Below are positions 8,184 through 15,357 of a stretch of DNA of 51,277 nt, one piece after another. A model generated the notes under the pieces. The model was not told the origin of the DNA. It saw nothing but the letters and a program-made list of their open reading frames with translations, and ran no database searches. The position numbers and the translations under genes are program-made. This stretch comes from Lysobacter sp. A03 (GTDB lineage Bacteria > Pseudomonadota > Gammaproteobacteria > Xanthomonadales > Xanthomonadaceae): the NCBI RefSeq assembly GCF_000855665.1, contig NZ_JXSS01000103.1:1-51277 (forward strand), written 5' to 3'. How positions within the stretch are numbered: the first letter of the stretch is position 1; every line of letters starts with the position of its first letter.

Positions 8184-9752
8184 CTACAGCTCACCTGCTC
8201 CTGACTGGGCTTTCTCGGCGCGTTCGCGCTCCTTTTGCAGCCAGCGTACTTCCGCGTGGCGGACCTCCCGATCGTGGCGTTCGTGCATTCGCTTCTCCTC
8301 GCCCAGTGTGCGGTTCAAGGAGACCATGATCGCCGCCAGCAACACCGCGAACGGCAGTGCGGCGACGATGATCACCGCCTGCAGGGCTTCCAGCCCCCCA
8401 GCCGCCAGCAGGGCCACGGCGATCACCGACTGCAGTACGCCCCAGACGACCTTCTTTGCCAGCGGCGGGGCGCCGGCGGACTCGCTGGACATGCTGGCCA
8501 GCACCAGCGTGGCCGAGTCGGCGGAGGTGACGAAGAAACTCAGCAACAACACGATCGCCACCCATGAGATGACGGTCGACAGTGGCAGCAGGTCGGCCAT
8601 CGCAAACAGCACGTGTTCGATGCCCAGGCTGAGCGCGGCCAGCTGATCCGCGCCCTGGAACATCTGCTGGTAGAGCACGGTCGCGCCGAACGCGGCGAAC
8701 CACAGGAAGCTCACCATTGCCGGCCCGCAGACCACCCCGAACACGAACTCTCGGACCGTGCGCCCGTAGGATATCTTGGCGAAAAACGCCCCAACGAAGG
8801 GCGCCCACGCAATCCACCACGCCCAGTAGAAGATCGTCCAGTCACCCACCCACGCGCGCTGCGAGAACGGCGTCATGTGCAGGCTCATCGCCGGCAGCTG
8901 GTTGAGGTAGGCGCCCAGGGTGGTGGTCAGCGATTCAAAAATGAAGGCGGTCGGGCCGAGCACGATCACCAGCGCGAGCAGCAGCGCCGCCACCGCCATG
9001 TTGAAGTTGGACAGCCACTTGATGCCCCGCGACAGCCCGGTCGCGCTGGATGCCATGTACAGCACGAACGCCACGGCGATGATCACCGCCTGAGTGGAAA
9101 AGCCGGCCGGAACCGTGGTCACGTGGCTGAGGCCGGCGCTGATCTGCATGGCACCAAACCCCAGCGTGGTCGCCACCCCTATCGCAGTGGCCACGACAGC
9201 CAACACGTCCACCGCCTTGCCCAGCGCACCGTGCGAGTGCCGCTCACCGATCAAGGGCGACAACAGGTCGCTGATCAGGCCACGCGAGTTGCGGTTGAAC
9301 TGGAACCAGGCCATCGCCAGACCCATCAGGGCGTAGATGGCCCAGGGATGCAGGCCCCAATGGAAGAAGACATAGCGAAGCGACGCGCGCGCCGCCTCCA
9401 GGCTTTGCGGCTCAATGCCTTCCGGTGGGCGCTGGAAATGCGATAGGGGTTCGGCGGCACCGAAGAACACCAGACCGATGCCCATTCCGGCGGAAAACAG
9501 CATGGCGAACCAGGAGCGACGGCTGAATTCAGGCTCCGCATCAGCCCCGCCGATACGCAGCGCGCCCATGGGACTCACGGCCAGGTACAGCAGGAACACC
9601 AGCGCCACGAACACGATTACCAGATAGAACCAGCCGGCACCGGACAACGTAAGCGCCTGTGCGCGTGCACTGATCTCGCCAAATGCCTCCGGGACAAACA
9701 CACCACCCAAGGCCAGCAAGGCCAGCAATACCACCGATATTCGAAACACCAT
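8184..9752 (-). CDS. BCCT family transporter (betaine/choline/carnitine type)
   Basis: A 522-residue inner-membrane protein with about twelve hydrophobic segments. Family marks include the glycine-rich MGIGLVFFGAAEP stretch and the aromatic WTIFYWAWWIAWAPF substrate-binding helix, followed by FFAKISYGRTVREF. BCCT members take up quaternary ammonium compatible solutes such as glycine betaine, driven by sodium or proton gradients, usually for osmoprotection. The C-terminal tail is rich in Arg, Glu and His (HERHDREVRHAEVRWLQKER), as in osmosensing members, although sensing cannot be proved here. The exact substrate is not readable from sequence. A second possible betaine-type system is the ABC importer at 36100-38333. 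Confidence 0.92.
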   Translation of the reverse strand: MVFRISVVLLALLALGGVFVPEAFGEISARAQALTLSGAGWFYLVIVFVALVFLLYLAVSPMGALRIGGADAEPEFSRRSWFAMLFSAGMGIGLVFFGAAEPLSHFQRPPEGIEPQSLEAARASLRYVFFHWGLHPWAIYALMGLAMAWFQFNRNSRGLISDLLSPLIGERHSHGALGKAVDVLAVVATAIGVATTLGFGAMQISAGLSHVTTVPAGFSTQAVIIAVAFVLYMASSATGLSRGIKWLSNFNMAVAALLLALVIVLGPTAFIFESLTTTLGAYLNQLPAMSLHMTPFSQRAWVGDWTIFYWAWWIAWAPFVGAFFAKISYGRTVREFVFGVVCGPAMVSFLWFAAFGATVLYQQMFQGADQLAALSLGIEHVLFAMADLLPLSTVISWVAIVLLLSFFVTSADSATLVLASMSSESAGAPPLAKKVVWGVLQSVIAVALLAAGGLEALQAVIIVAALPFAVLLAAIMVSLNRTLGEEKRMHERHDREVRHAEVRWLQKERERAEKAQSGAGEL

Positions 9753-9783
9753 CAGTTCGACTCACGCAGACGCCGGGACTGTC

Positions 9784-10317
9784 TCACAGGCTGCCGGCCA
9801 CGTCGCTGGATTCGCTGCGCAGCGCTTCGAAGAGGCGGCCGCGCTGGTCATGATCGATCGGGCTGGCGACGATCACGAAGCGGCCGTTGTCCAGCGCCTC
9901 GCGTACCTTCATCACCACATGGTCCTGATCCGGGCGCAGGGTGATCAGACCTCCGGCAAACAGCCCGAACACCGCGCCGAAAAACCCCAGCACCCCGGCG
10001 ACTGCCAGTGGCGAGGAGGTCACCGCCGTGATGTGCATGCCGCGGAGAATGGCGAAGATGACGAGCCCGGCGACGATGCCGAGGATTGCAAAGGTGATGT
10101 GCGCCTTGATCGCGGTCTGGCGGATGCCGCGGCTTTCCGGCTCGATCTTGCGGCCCGGGTGCGGGTCCTCCGGCGAGATCACCTGCAGTTGCGCGGCATC
10201 GAGACTGAATTGCTGGCGCAGTCGCGCGGCGACGTCATCGGCCTGCTCGCGGGAGTCGAAGACCGCCGCCAGTTTGCTCAGCGACTTCTCACCAAATACC
10301 GGGCCGTCGGTTTTCAT
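9784..10317 (-). CDS. Small membrane protein with two hydrophobic segments
   Basis: A 177-residue protein. The N-terminal 60 residues are soluble (AVFDSREQADDVAARLRQQF) and look like a small alpha/beta domain. Two hydrophobic stretches follow at about 72-90 (ITFAILGIVAGLVIFAIL) and 100-125 (LAVAGVLGFFGAVFGLFAGG), the second Gly-rich. The last 50 residues (DHVVMKVREALDNGRFVIVASP) look like a second ferredoxin-like fold. This layout resembles small stress-related membrane proteins with glycine-zipper segments, but I do not recognise a named family. The start has GGAG eight bases upstream. It lies 31 bases upstream of the BCCT gene on the same strand and may share its transcript. Confidence 0.78.
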   Translation of the reverse strand: MKTDGPVFGEKSLSKLAAVFDSREQADDVAARLRQQFSLDAAQLQVISPEDPHPGRKIEPESRGIRQTAIKAHITFAILGIVAGLVIFAILRGMHITAVTSSPLAVAGVLGFFGAVFGLFAGGLITLRPDQDHVVMKVREALDNGRFVIVASPIDHDQRGRLFEALRSESSDVAGSL

Positions 10318-10386
10318 CCTGCCACTCCGTGAACGTCAATGCGTCCATCGTGGCCGTCGCGCGGTCTAAGGGCGGTGAACTCCGGC

Positions 10387-11274
10387 TCAGAGCGTCGCCG
10401 CGGCGACTCGGCTGCCGTTACCCGCACTGGCAACGGCGTCGCTGGACACGGCCTCTTTGCGCGCGTCCGCCAGGATCTGGCCGGCAGTGCGGCCACCGCA
10501 GCCGAAGTAGCGAGAACCCTTCAACCACGGATCATCGGGGTAGTAGGCAAACACCAGCTGGTCGTTCTTGATCGTGTCGATGACTTCGCGGGCGACCTGC
10601 GGGCGCAGCGCGGGACAACCGTAGCTGCGTCCCAGGCGGCCCTGCCGCTGGGCCTGCTCGGGATTCACATAGGGCGCGCCGTGGATGACGATCAGGCGGT
10701 CACGCGCGTTGTCGTTCACGCCCGGCTCCAAGCCGTCCATGCGCAGTGAGTAGCCGTTGCCGCCGACGTAGGTTTCCGCGGTGCGGAACAGGCCCAGGCT
10801 GGTCTGGTGGCTGCCATCCACGTTGCTGAAGCGCTTGGACATGTTTTCGCCGCTGCCCTGGCCGTGGGCGACGTGCTCGGCATACAGCAGGCCGGGTTGC
10901 TCCACGTCGAACACCCACATGCGCTTCTGCGTGGAGGGCAGCGAGTAGTCGATCACCGCCAGACGGCTGCCGGCAGCGGTACCGCTGTTCAGTGCGCACG
11001 AGCGCGCTTCCAGGGCGAGCGCCAACACGCCCGGATCCATCTCCGGAGCGGCTGCGCGCAGGCTTTCCAGCAGGCCAGATGCCGCCGACGGCCCGGCTGC
11101 TGCCTCCGGCTTTGCCATCAACTCTTCAAGCTTGGGCGAGGCCGAAGGATGGTGCGCGGACGGAGGCGCGTGCGCGGCAACCGCGGGGCTGGCGACCACG
11201 GGGCGCGAGCCGGCCGAACACACGGCGATGGCTGCGGCGCAGGCCAGCAGGAAAGAGACAGGGAGACGAGGCAT
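10387..11274 (-). CDS. Murein L,D-transpeptidase catalytic-domain protein (YkuD_2 type)
   Basis: A 295-residue exported protein with a signal peptide (MPRLPVSFLLACAAAIAVCS). The catalytic part spans about 95-265: VIDYSLPSTQKRMWVFDV, then HGQGSGE, then IVIHGAPYV, and the active-site segment RSYGCPALRP with Cys220. This HG...SxGC arrangement is typical of the YkuD_2 group, which is presumed to act on 3-3 or lipoprotein crosslinks in peptidoglycan. A Pro/Ala/Ser-rich linker separates signal and catalytic part. It is followed on the chromosome by a second, unrelated-subfamily L,D-transpeptidase reading the same way, 70 bases upstream, so the two cell-wall enzymes are likely co-expressed. Confidence 0.88.
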   Translation of the reverse strand: MPRLPVSFLLACAAAIAVCSAGSRPVVASPAVAAHAPPSAHHPSASPKLEELMAKPEAAAGPSAASGLLESLRAAAPEMDPGVLALALEARSCALNSGTAAGSRLAVIDYSLPSTQKRMWVFDVEQPGLLYAEHVAHGQGSGENMSKRFSNVDGSHQTSLGLFRTAETYVGGNGYSLRMDGLEPGVNDNARDRLIVIHGAPYVNPEQAQRQGRLGRSYGCPALRPQVAREVIDTIKNDQLVFAYYPDDPWLKGSRYFGCGGRTAGQILADARKEAVSSDAVASAGNGSRVAAATL

Positions 11275-11344
11275 GGCTGGCAGGATACGGGGCGGGAGCC
11301 GATCGCGCCTGAATAGCGGGTGATGACGCCCGCCCGGCGAGCGG

Positions 11345-12544
11345 TCACTCGGCCGGAGGCGGGGGTGCGGCCGGGTCCTCGTCGGCGCGCAGCACGGTGA
11401 GGTCGGCCGGCGTGGTGCCGCGGATGGACTCGCTGGTCACCACCACGGTGGATCCAGGCTGCAGTGCCTCGTAGATGTCAGTGGCAAACGCCGGCGGGAA
11501 CTGCACCCCGCCATTGCCCAATGCGGCCTCCACGGTCGGTGAATCGGGCGATTTGCCGTCGCCGATGCTGGCCACTTCCAGCCATCGCAGGGCCGCACGG
11601 TCCGGAACCACGGTACTGGGCTCGGGCTTCTCGCCTTCCAGCAGCACGTACACGTGGGTCCCGGGGACCCGCGCATCGCGGGTCACGACGCTCGCGCGAC
11701 CGATTTCCACGCCGTTGCGCATCGCCACCACCTGTTGGTCGGCCAGGCTGAGTACCAGGGTCAGGGCTCCCTGGGGCGCGCGGTCGGGATTCCAGCTGTA
11801 CTCGCCCGGCCCGATCTCGCCGAACTCGACCCGATTGCCGCGCGCATCTCCGCCGCTGACCGGATCCACCGGCGCAAACCAGCCCGGGGACGACACTCCG
11901 GGTGCGTGCGAGGATTCGTTGGCCACCACCACCGTCATCCCGCTGGCAGTCACGCCATAGAGTTTTTTCGAGAAGTCGAACGGCATCCTCACGCACCCGT
12001 GCGACGCGGGATAGCCTGGCAGGCTGCCGGCGTGCAGGGCGATGCCGTCCCAGGTGAGCCGCTGCATGTAGGGCATCGGCGCGTTGTTGTAGAGGTTGGA
12101 GTAATGCTCCTTGCGCTTTTGCAGGATCGAGAACACCCCGGTCGGGGTCTCGTGGCCCGCCTTGCCGGTGCTCACCGTCGAGACCCCGATGCGCACGCCG
12201 TTGCGATACACGTGCAGCAACTGCTCCGGAAGGCTGATCACCAGCACGACCGGGCCGGACGGCGCCATTTCCGGCATCCAGAGGTACTCGCCGGCTTCCA
12301 GGCGCACTGTCGAGGTGGGCAGCGGAGCCGCGGCTTCCGTGGCCGGCATCACTGGCGTGACCGCCTCCTGCGCGAGCGCACCCCCCGCGAACGCCAGACC
12401 CAACGCGAGCGCGGCAAGTCCCGGGACCATCGGACGGCGACGTACCGGCGTTTTGTGCGTGTCGCGTCTGAAAACCGATGCCGCGCCTGGGGGGACAAGA
12501 GAGTTCACCGATACCGCCTGCAGATCCAAGGGAGTAAGCGCCAT
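11345..12544 (-). CDS. L,D-transpeptidase (YkuD) with a degenerate second catalytic copy
   Basis: A 399-residue envelope protein with an Arg-rich N-terminal extension before the hydrophobic signal core (GLAALALGLAFAGGALA). The first YkuD domain (about 80-200) carries ALHAGSLPGYPASHGCVRMP with catalytic Cys184 and supporting His. A second copy starts near 235: EYSWNPDRAP and VLSLADQQVVAMRNGVEIGR align with EYLWMPEMAP and VISLPEQLLHVYRNGVRIGV of copy one, but the second copy has no SHGC motif. It ends in an acidic Pro-rich tail. The ATG shares one base with the stop of the DUF938 gene (TAATG), which supports this start and translational coupling. The family forms 3-3 peptidoglycan crosslinks. 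Confidence 0.88.
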   Translation of the reverse strand: MALTPLDLQAVSVNSLVPPGAASVFRRDTHKTPVRRRPMVPGLAALALGLAFAGGALAQEAVTPVMPATEAAAPLPTSTVRLEAGEYLWMPEMAPSGPVVLVISLPEQLLHVYRNGVRIGVSTVSTGKAGHETPTGVFSILQKRKEHYSNLYNNAPMPYMQRLTWDGIALHAGSLPGYPASHGCVRMPFDFSKKLYGVTASGMTVVVANESSHAPGVSSPGWFAPVDPVSGGDARGNRVEFGEIGPGEYSWNPDRAPQGALTLVLSLADQQVVAMRNGVEIGRASVVTRDARVPGTHVYVLLEGEKPEPSTVVPDRAALRWLEVASIGDGKSPDSPTVEAALGNGGVQFPPAFATDIYEALQPGSTVVVTSESIRGTTPADLTVLRADEDPAAPPPPAE

Positions 12545-13152
12545 TATTGGCGCTCCCAGGTGATGCAGCGGTTGTTGGCCGGCATCGCCGTGTCATCGAT
12601 GAGTTGCAGGCCGATGGATCGCGCCAGGGAATCGACTGCCTCGAAATCGCGGATGCCTGAAGCCGGGTCACGCGCCTTCAGCCATCCATCGAACTCGCGG
12701 TTGCTCTCGCTGGTGTAGTCGCCGGCATAGTTGAAGGGTCCATATACGACCAGTGTCGCCGCCGGTGTCAACGCGCCGTCCAGTCCGCGGAAAAAGTGCT
12801 GCACCTGCGGCCAGCCCATGATGTGCAGGGTGTTGGCGCTGAAGGCCGCGTCAAACCCCGCCGCGTCGCTACCCGCGTCCCAGCGCGCATCATCGACGTC
12901 GAGCTCACGTGGTTCCGGCGTATTGGCCAGCGCGGCTTCGTCCAACCACTGGCGGATGCCGGGGAGGTACTCCCTGCGGTCGGTGCATTGCCAGGTCAAC
13001 CAGGGCATCGCAGTGGCGAAGTGCACCGCATGCTGGCCGGTGCCGCTGCCGATTTCGAGGACGCGCCGCCGGTTGGCGAACGCCGTGCGCAGCACTTCCA
13101 GAATCGGGCCGCGGTTGCGTTCGGAGGCGGGCGAAAAAGGCTTTTCGGACAT
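12544..13152 (-). CDS. DUF938 SAM-dependent methyltransferase
   Basis: A 202-residue protein starting MSEKPFSPASERNRGPILEVL. This internal ATG is chosen because the family begins here; an in-frame ATG 60 bases earlier adds unconserved residues. The SAM-binding motif VLEIGSGTGQHAVHFA is followed by LDVDD and FDAAFSANTLHIMGW, as in DUF938 proteins. Related sequences are annotated as class I methyltransferases but the substrate is not known. Its stop overlaps the start of the YkuD transpeptidase gene by one base, so the two are probably in one operon although no functional link is evident. Confidence 0.9.
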   Translation of the reverse strand: MSEKPFSPASERNRGPILEVLRTAFANRRRVLEIGSGTGQHAVHFATAMPWLTWQCTDRREYLPGIRQWLDEAALANTPEPRELDVDDARWDAGSDAAGFDAAFSANTLHIMGWPQVQHFFRGLDGALTPAATLVVYGPFNYAGDYTSESNREFDGWLKARDPASGIRDFEAVDSLARSIGLQLIDDTAMPANNRCITWERQ

Positions 13153-13215
13153 GACTGCGAGATACCACCGGTGAGGGACCGCCCCATGATGGACGATCCC
13201 GCAGGACGCCACCGA

Positions 13216-14448
13216 TCAGCGCAGCGCCTCGTCCGGTACCACGCCACCGCTGCAGCTGTCGTCCCGGCGCGCCCAGAGGTAGACCAACAGGCCGGCCACG
13301 GCCGTCGCGGCACCGACGTAACCGGTGGAGGTCCAGCCAAGACCGGCAGTAATCGCCAGTCCGCCCAGCCACGGTCCAAGTGCATTGGCGGCGTTGAAGG
13401 CGGCGTGGTTGGACGCCGCGGCGAGGGTCTGGGCCTCGCCGGCGACGTCCATCAACCGCGTCTGCAGGGCCGGACCCAGTGCGCCCATGGTTCCGATCGC
13501 CAGGACGGCCGGGAGGATGGTCCACAGCGAGTGGGCGGCCAGCGGGAACACCAGCAGCACCAGCGCCGACCAGATCAGGATCACGGCCGTGGCGCGGAAC
13601 TGCATGCGGTCCACCAGCCAGCCCCCAGCCAGATTGCCGATCACCGAACCCACGCCGAACACCGCCAGGGCGACCGGAATCCACCCGTCGCTGACGCCGG
13701 TGACATGGGTCAAGGTGGCGGTGAGGTAGCTGAAGACGCAGAACATCCCCGCAAACCCGATCGACCCGATCAGCAGGGTCAGCCACACCTGCGAGGTATT
13801 GAAGGCGCGCAGCTCGCGCAGCGGCGACTGGTCGGGATCGGCGGGCACGGTGCGCAGGTGACGGGCGATCATCGCCACGGTGATCACCGCGACCAGGGCC
13901 ACCAGCGCGAAGGTGTAGCGCCAGCTCACCGCCTGGCCCATCCAGGTCGCCAGCGGATTGCCGACCAGAATCGCGATTGACAGCCCCAGCATCACCTGGC
14001 TCACCGCTGCCCCGCGCCGCGCCGGGCCGGCGATGTCGGCCGCCACCAGCATGGCGACGCCGAAATACGCCCCATGCGGCAGCCCGGCGATAAAACGGAA
14101 CGCCAGCATCGTCGCGTAGTTGGGCGCCAGCGCGGTCGCCAGGTTGCCCAGCGCGTAGAACGCCATCAACGCCAGCAACAGGGTGCGCCGCGGCAGGCGT
14201 GCGCCAAGGATGGCAAGCACCGGCGCGCCAACCACCACGCCAAGCGCATAGGCGCTGATCATGTGGCCGACCTGCGGCTCGGTGACGCTGAAGGCCTGCA
14301 CCAGATTGGGCATCAGGCCCATCATCGCGAACTCGCTGGTGCCGATGGCAAAGCCACCCAGCGCCAGCGCGAACAGGATCACGGCGTAGCGGCTCTCGCC
14401 TGCGGGGCGCCCTGGCACGGGCGATATGGGAGGTGCCACGCGGTGCAT
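13216..14448 (-). CDS. MFS transporter, DHA1-like (AraJ/NepI type exporter)
   Basis: A 410-residue inner-membrane protein with twelve predicted membrane helices. Helix 1 and loop (GGFAIGTSEFAMMGLMPN) and the loop after helix 2 (GVVVGAPVLAILGARLPRR) match the AraJ/NepI/arabinose-efflux branch of drug:H+ antiporters. Later marks are FRFIAGLPHGAYFGVA and a Gly-rich QVMLGLSIAILVGNPLATW segment, the antiporter motif C region. The expected role is efflux of sugars, nucleosides or drugs; the substrate cannot be assigned. It is divergent from the 2H phosphoesterase gene and 63 bases upstream of the DUF938 gene on the same strand. Confidence 0.9.
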   Translation of the reverse strand: MHRVAPPISPVPGRPAGESRYAVILFALALGGFAIGTSEFAMMGLMPNLVQAFSVTEPQVGHMISAYALGVVVGAPVLAILGARLPRRTLLLALMAFYALGNLATALAPNYATMLAFRFIAGLPHGAYFGVAMLVAADIAGPARRGAAVSQVMLGLSIAILVGNPLATWMGQAVSWRYTFALVALVAVITVAMIARHLRTVPADPDQSPLRELRAFNTSQVWLTLLIGSIGFAGMFCVFSYLTATLTHVTGVSDGWIPVALAVFGVGSVIGNLAGGWLVDRMQFRATAVILIWSALVLLVFPLAAHSLWTILPAVLAIGTMGALGPALQTRLMDVAGEAQTLAAASNHAAFNAANALGPWLGGLAITAGLGWTSTGYVGAATAVAGLLVYLWARRDDSCSGGVVPDEALR

Positions 14449-14611
14449 CCATCGGGAATCAACCCTGCATTGTCCGCCCGACCGGCCCTGCGAGGCTTGA
14501 TCGCACCCAAACGGGCAATCTGTCCCCAGCAGGCATCGGCGCCCTGACCGCGAGCCCGGTTACCCCGCTTGCCACGAAGAGCCCGGCGCGTGGCTGGGGC
14601 ATGATCCCCGG

Positions 14612-15130
14612 ATGGATCTGGCCACTCCGCCACATACGCTGCTGCTGCCCATTGATCCGGACCTGTGGCCGCCGCCGTCAGGTCCGATCAGCGTCGATGG
14701 CACCGTCTACGCACCAAAGCCCGAGCTGCATGTCACCCTCATCGGCTCGCGCCTGGGAGCCAGGCTACACACCACGTTCTCGAAGACTTTCGTGCATGAA
14801 GAGATAGCGAAGGCAGTGGCCGAGCAGGACTGGCGGTTTCAGCGCACCGGGCGGCTTGTCCAGCTCGCGCACACGCCTGCCGCCACAGGCAACGCGAGCA
14901 GCCAGGCACCGCCGCGCGGGTCGATCATCGAGCTGATCGATCTGCCCGCCATGCGCTTGTTCCATCAGGCGCTGGCCGCCCTGCTTGGCCGCCAGCTGCC
15001 CGTGCCGCCGCCGCACGTGACGCTCTACACCGCCCACGGCCCGCGCGGGATCGGGCTGGCCAGTCCCTTGCAACTGCGGACGCGCAGGTTGCGCGAGCTG
15101 CGTCCCGAAGAGATCCACTACTTGGGGTAG
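14612..15130 (+). CDS. 2H phosphoesterase-like protein (2'-5' RNA ligase superfamily)
   Basis: A 172-residue cytoplasmic protein. Two copies of the 2H signature are visible: HVTLIGSRLG near residue 35 and HVTLYTAHGPRG near residue 135, about 100 residues apart. The paired H-x-T/S motifs form the active site of the superfamily, which includes RNA 2'-5' ligases and cyclic phosphodiesterases. The rest is basic and Pro/Ala-rich. Substrate is unknown. No good Shine-Dalgarno site is visible before the ATG at 14612, so the start is less sure. It stands alone between a divergent MFS gene and the amidase gene. Confidence 0.7.
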   Translation: MDLATPPHTLLLPIDPDLWPPPSGPISVDGTVYAPKPELHVTLIGSRLGARLHTTFSKTFVHEEIAKAVAEQDWRFQRTGRLVQLAHTPAATGNASSQAPPRGSIIELIDLPAMRLFHQALAALLGRQLPVPPPHVTLYTAHGPRGIGLASPLQLRTRRLRELRPEEIHYLG

Positions 15131-15357
15131 CTCGGCTCGATCCTGCGAAATGCTCCATACGGTTTCTTTGCGCATAGTATGGGTGCGATGCGGCAAAAGT
15201 CTGGGCCCTGTTAAAGGGTTTTCCCTACAGTTGCAACGGATTATCGGCTCCTGAACGCGACACACTGCCCCATTCGGAAAATTGCTGAACCCAAGCTTAG
15301 TGACTCGCGCGATAACGCCGTGGCAGGGGACGCACACCACACGGAGTTCAGGGAATC
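15131..15357 (+). other. Long leader of the amidase gene, no gene seen
   Basis: These 227 bases contain no convincing ORF. They hold a compact hairpin at 15208-15230 (CTGT and AGGG arms pairing with CCCT and ACAG around a TTTT loop, with a TAA bulge). An AT-rich stretch surrounds it, unlike the neighbouring coding DNA. The promoter of the amidase probably lies here. I compared it with known riboswitch cores and found no convincing match. Confidence 0.4.

Noticed and set aside
15131-15357. c-di-GMP or c-di-AMP riboswitch before the amidase
   Set aside because: Short pieces such as GGGGACGCA look similar to the c-di-GMP-I core, but the other conserved parts are missing, so only a leader is reported.
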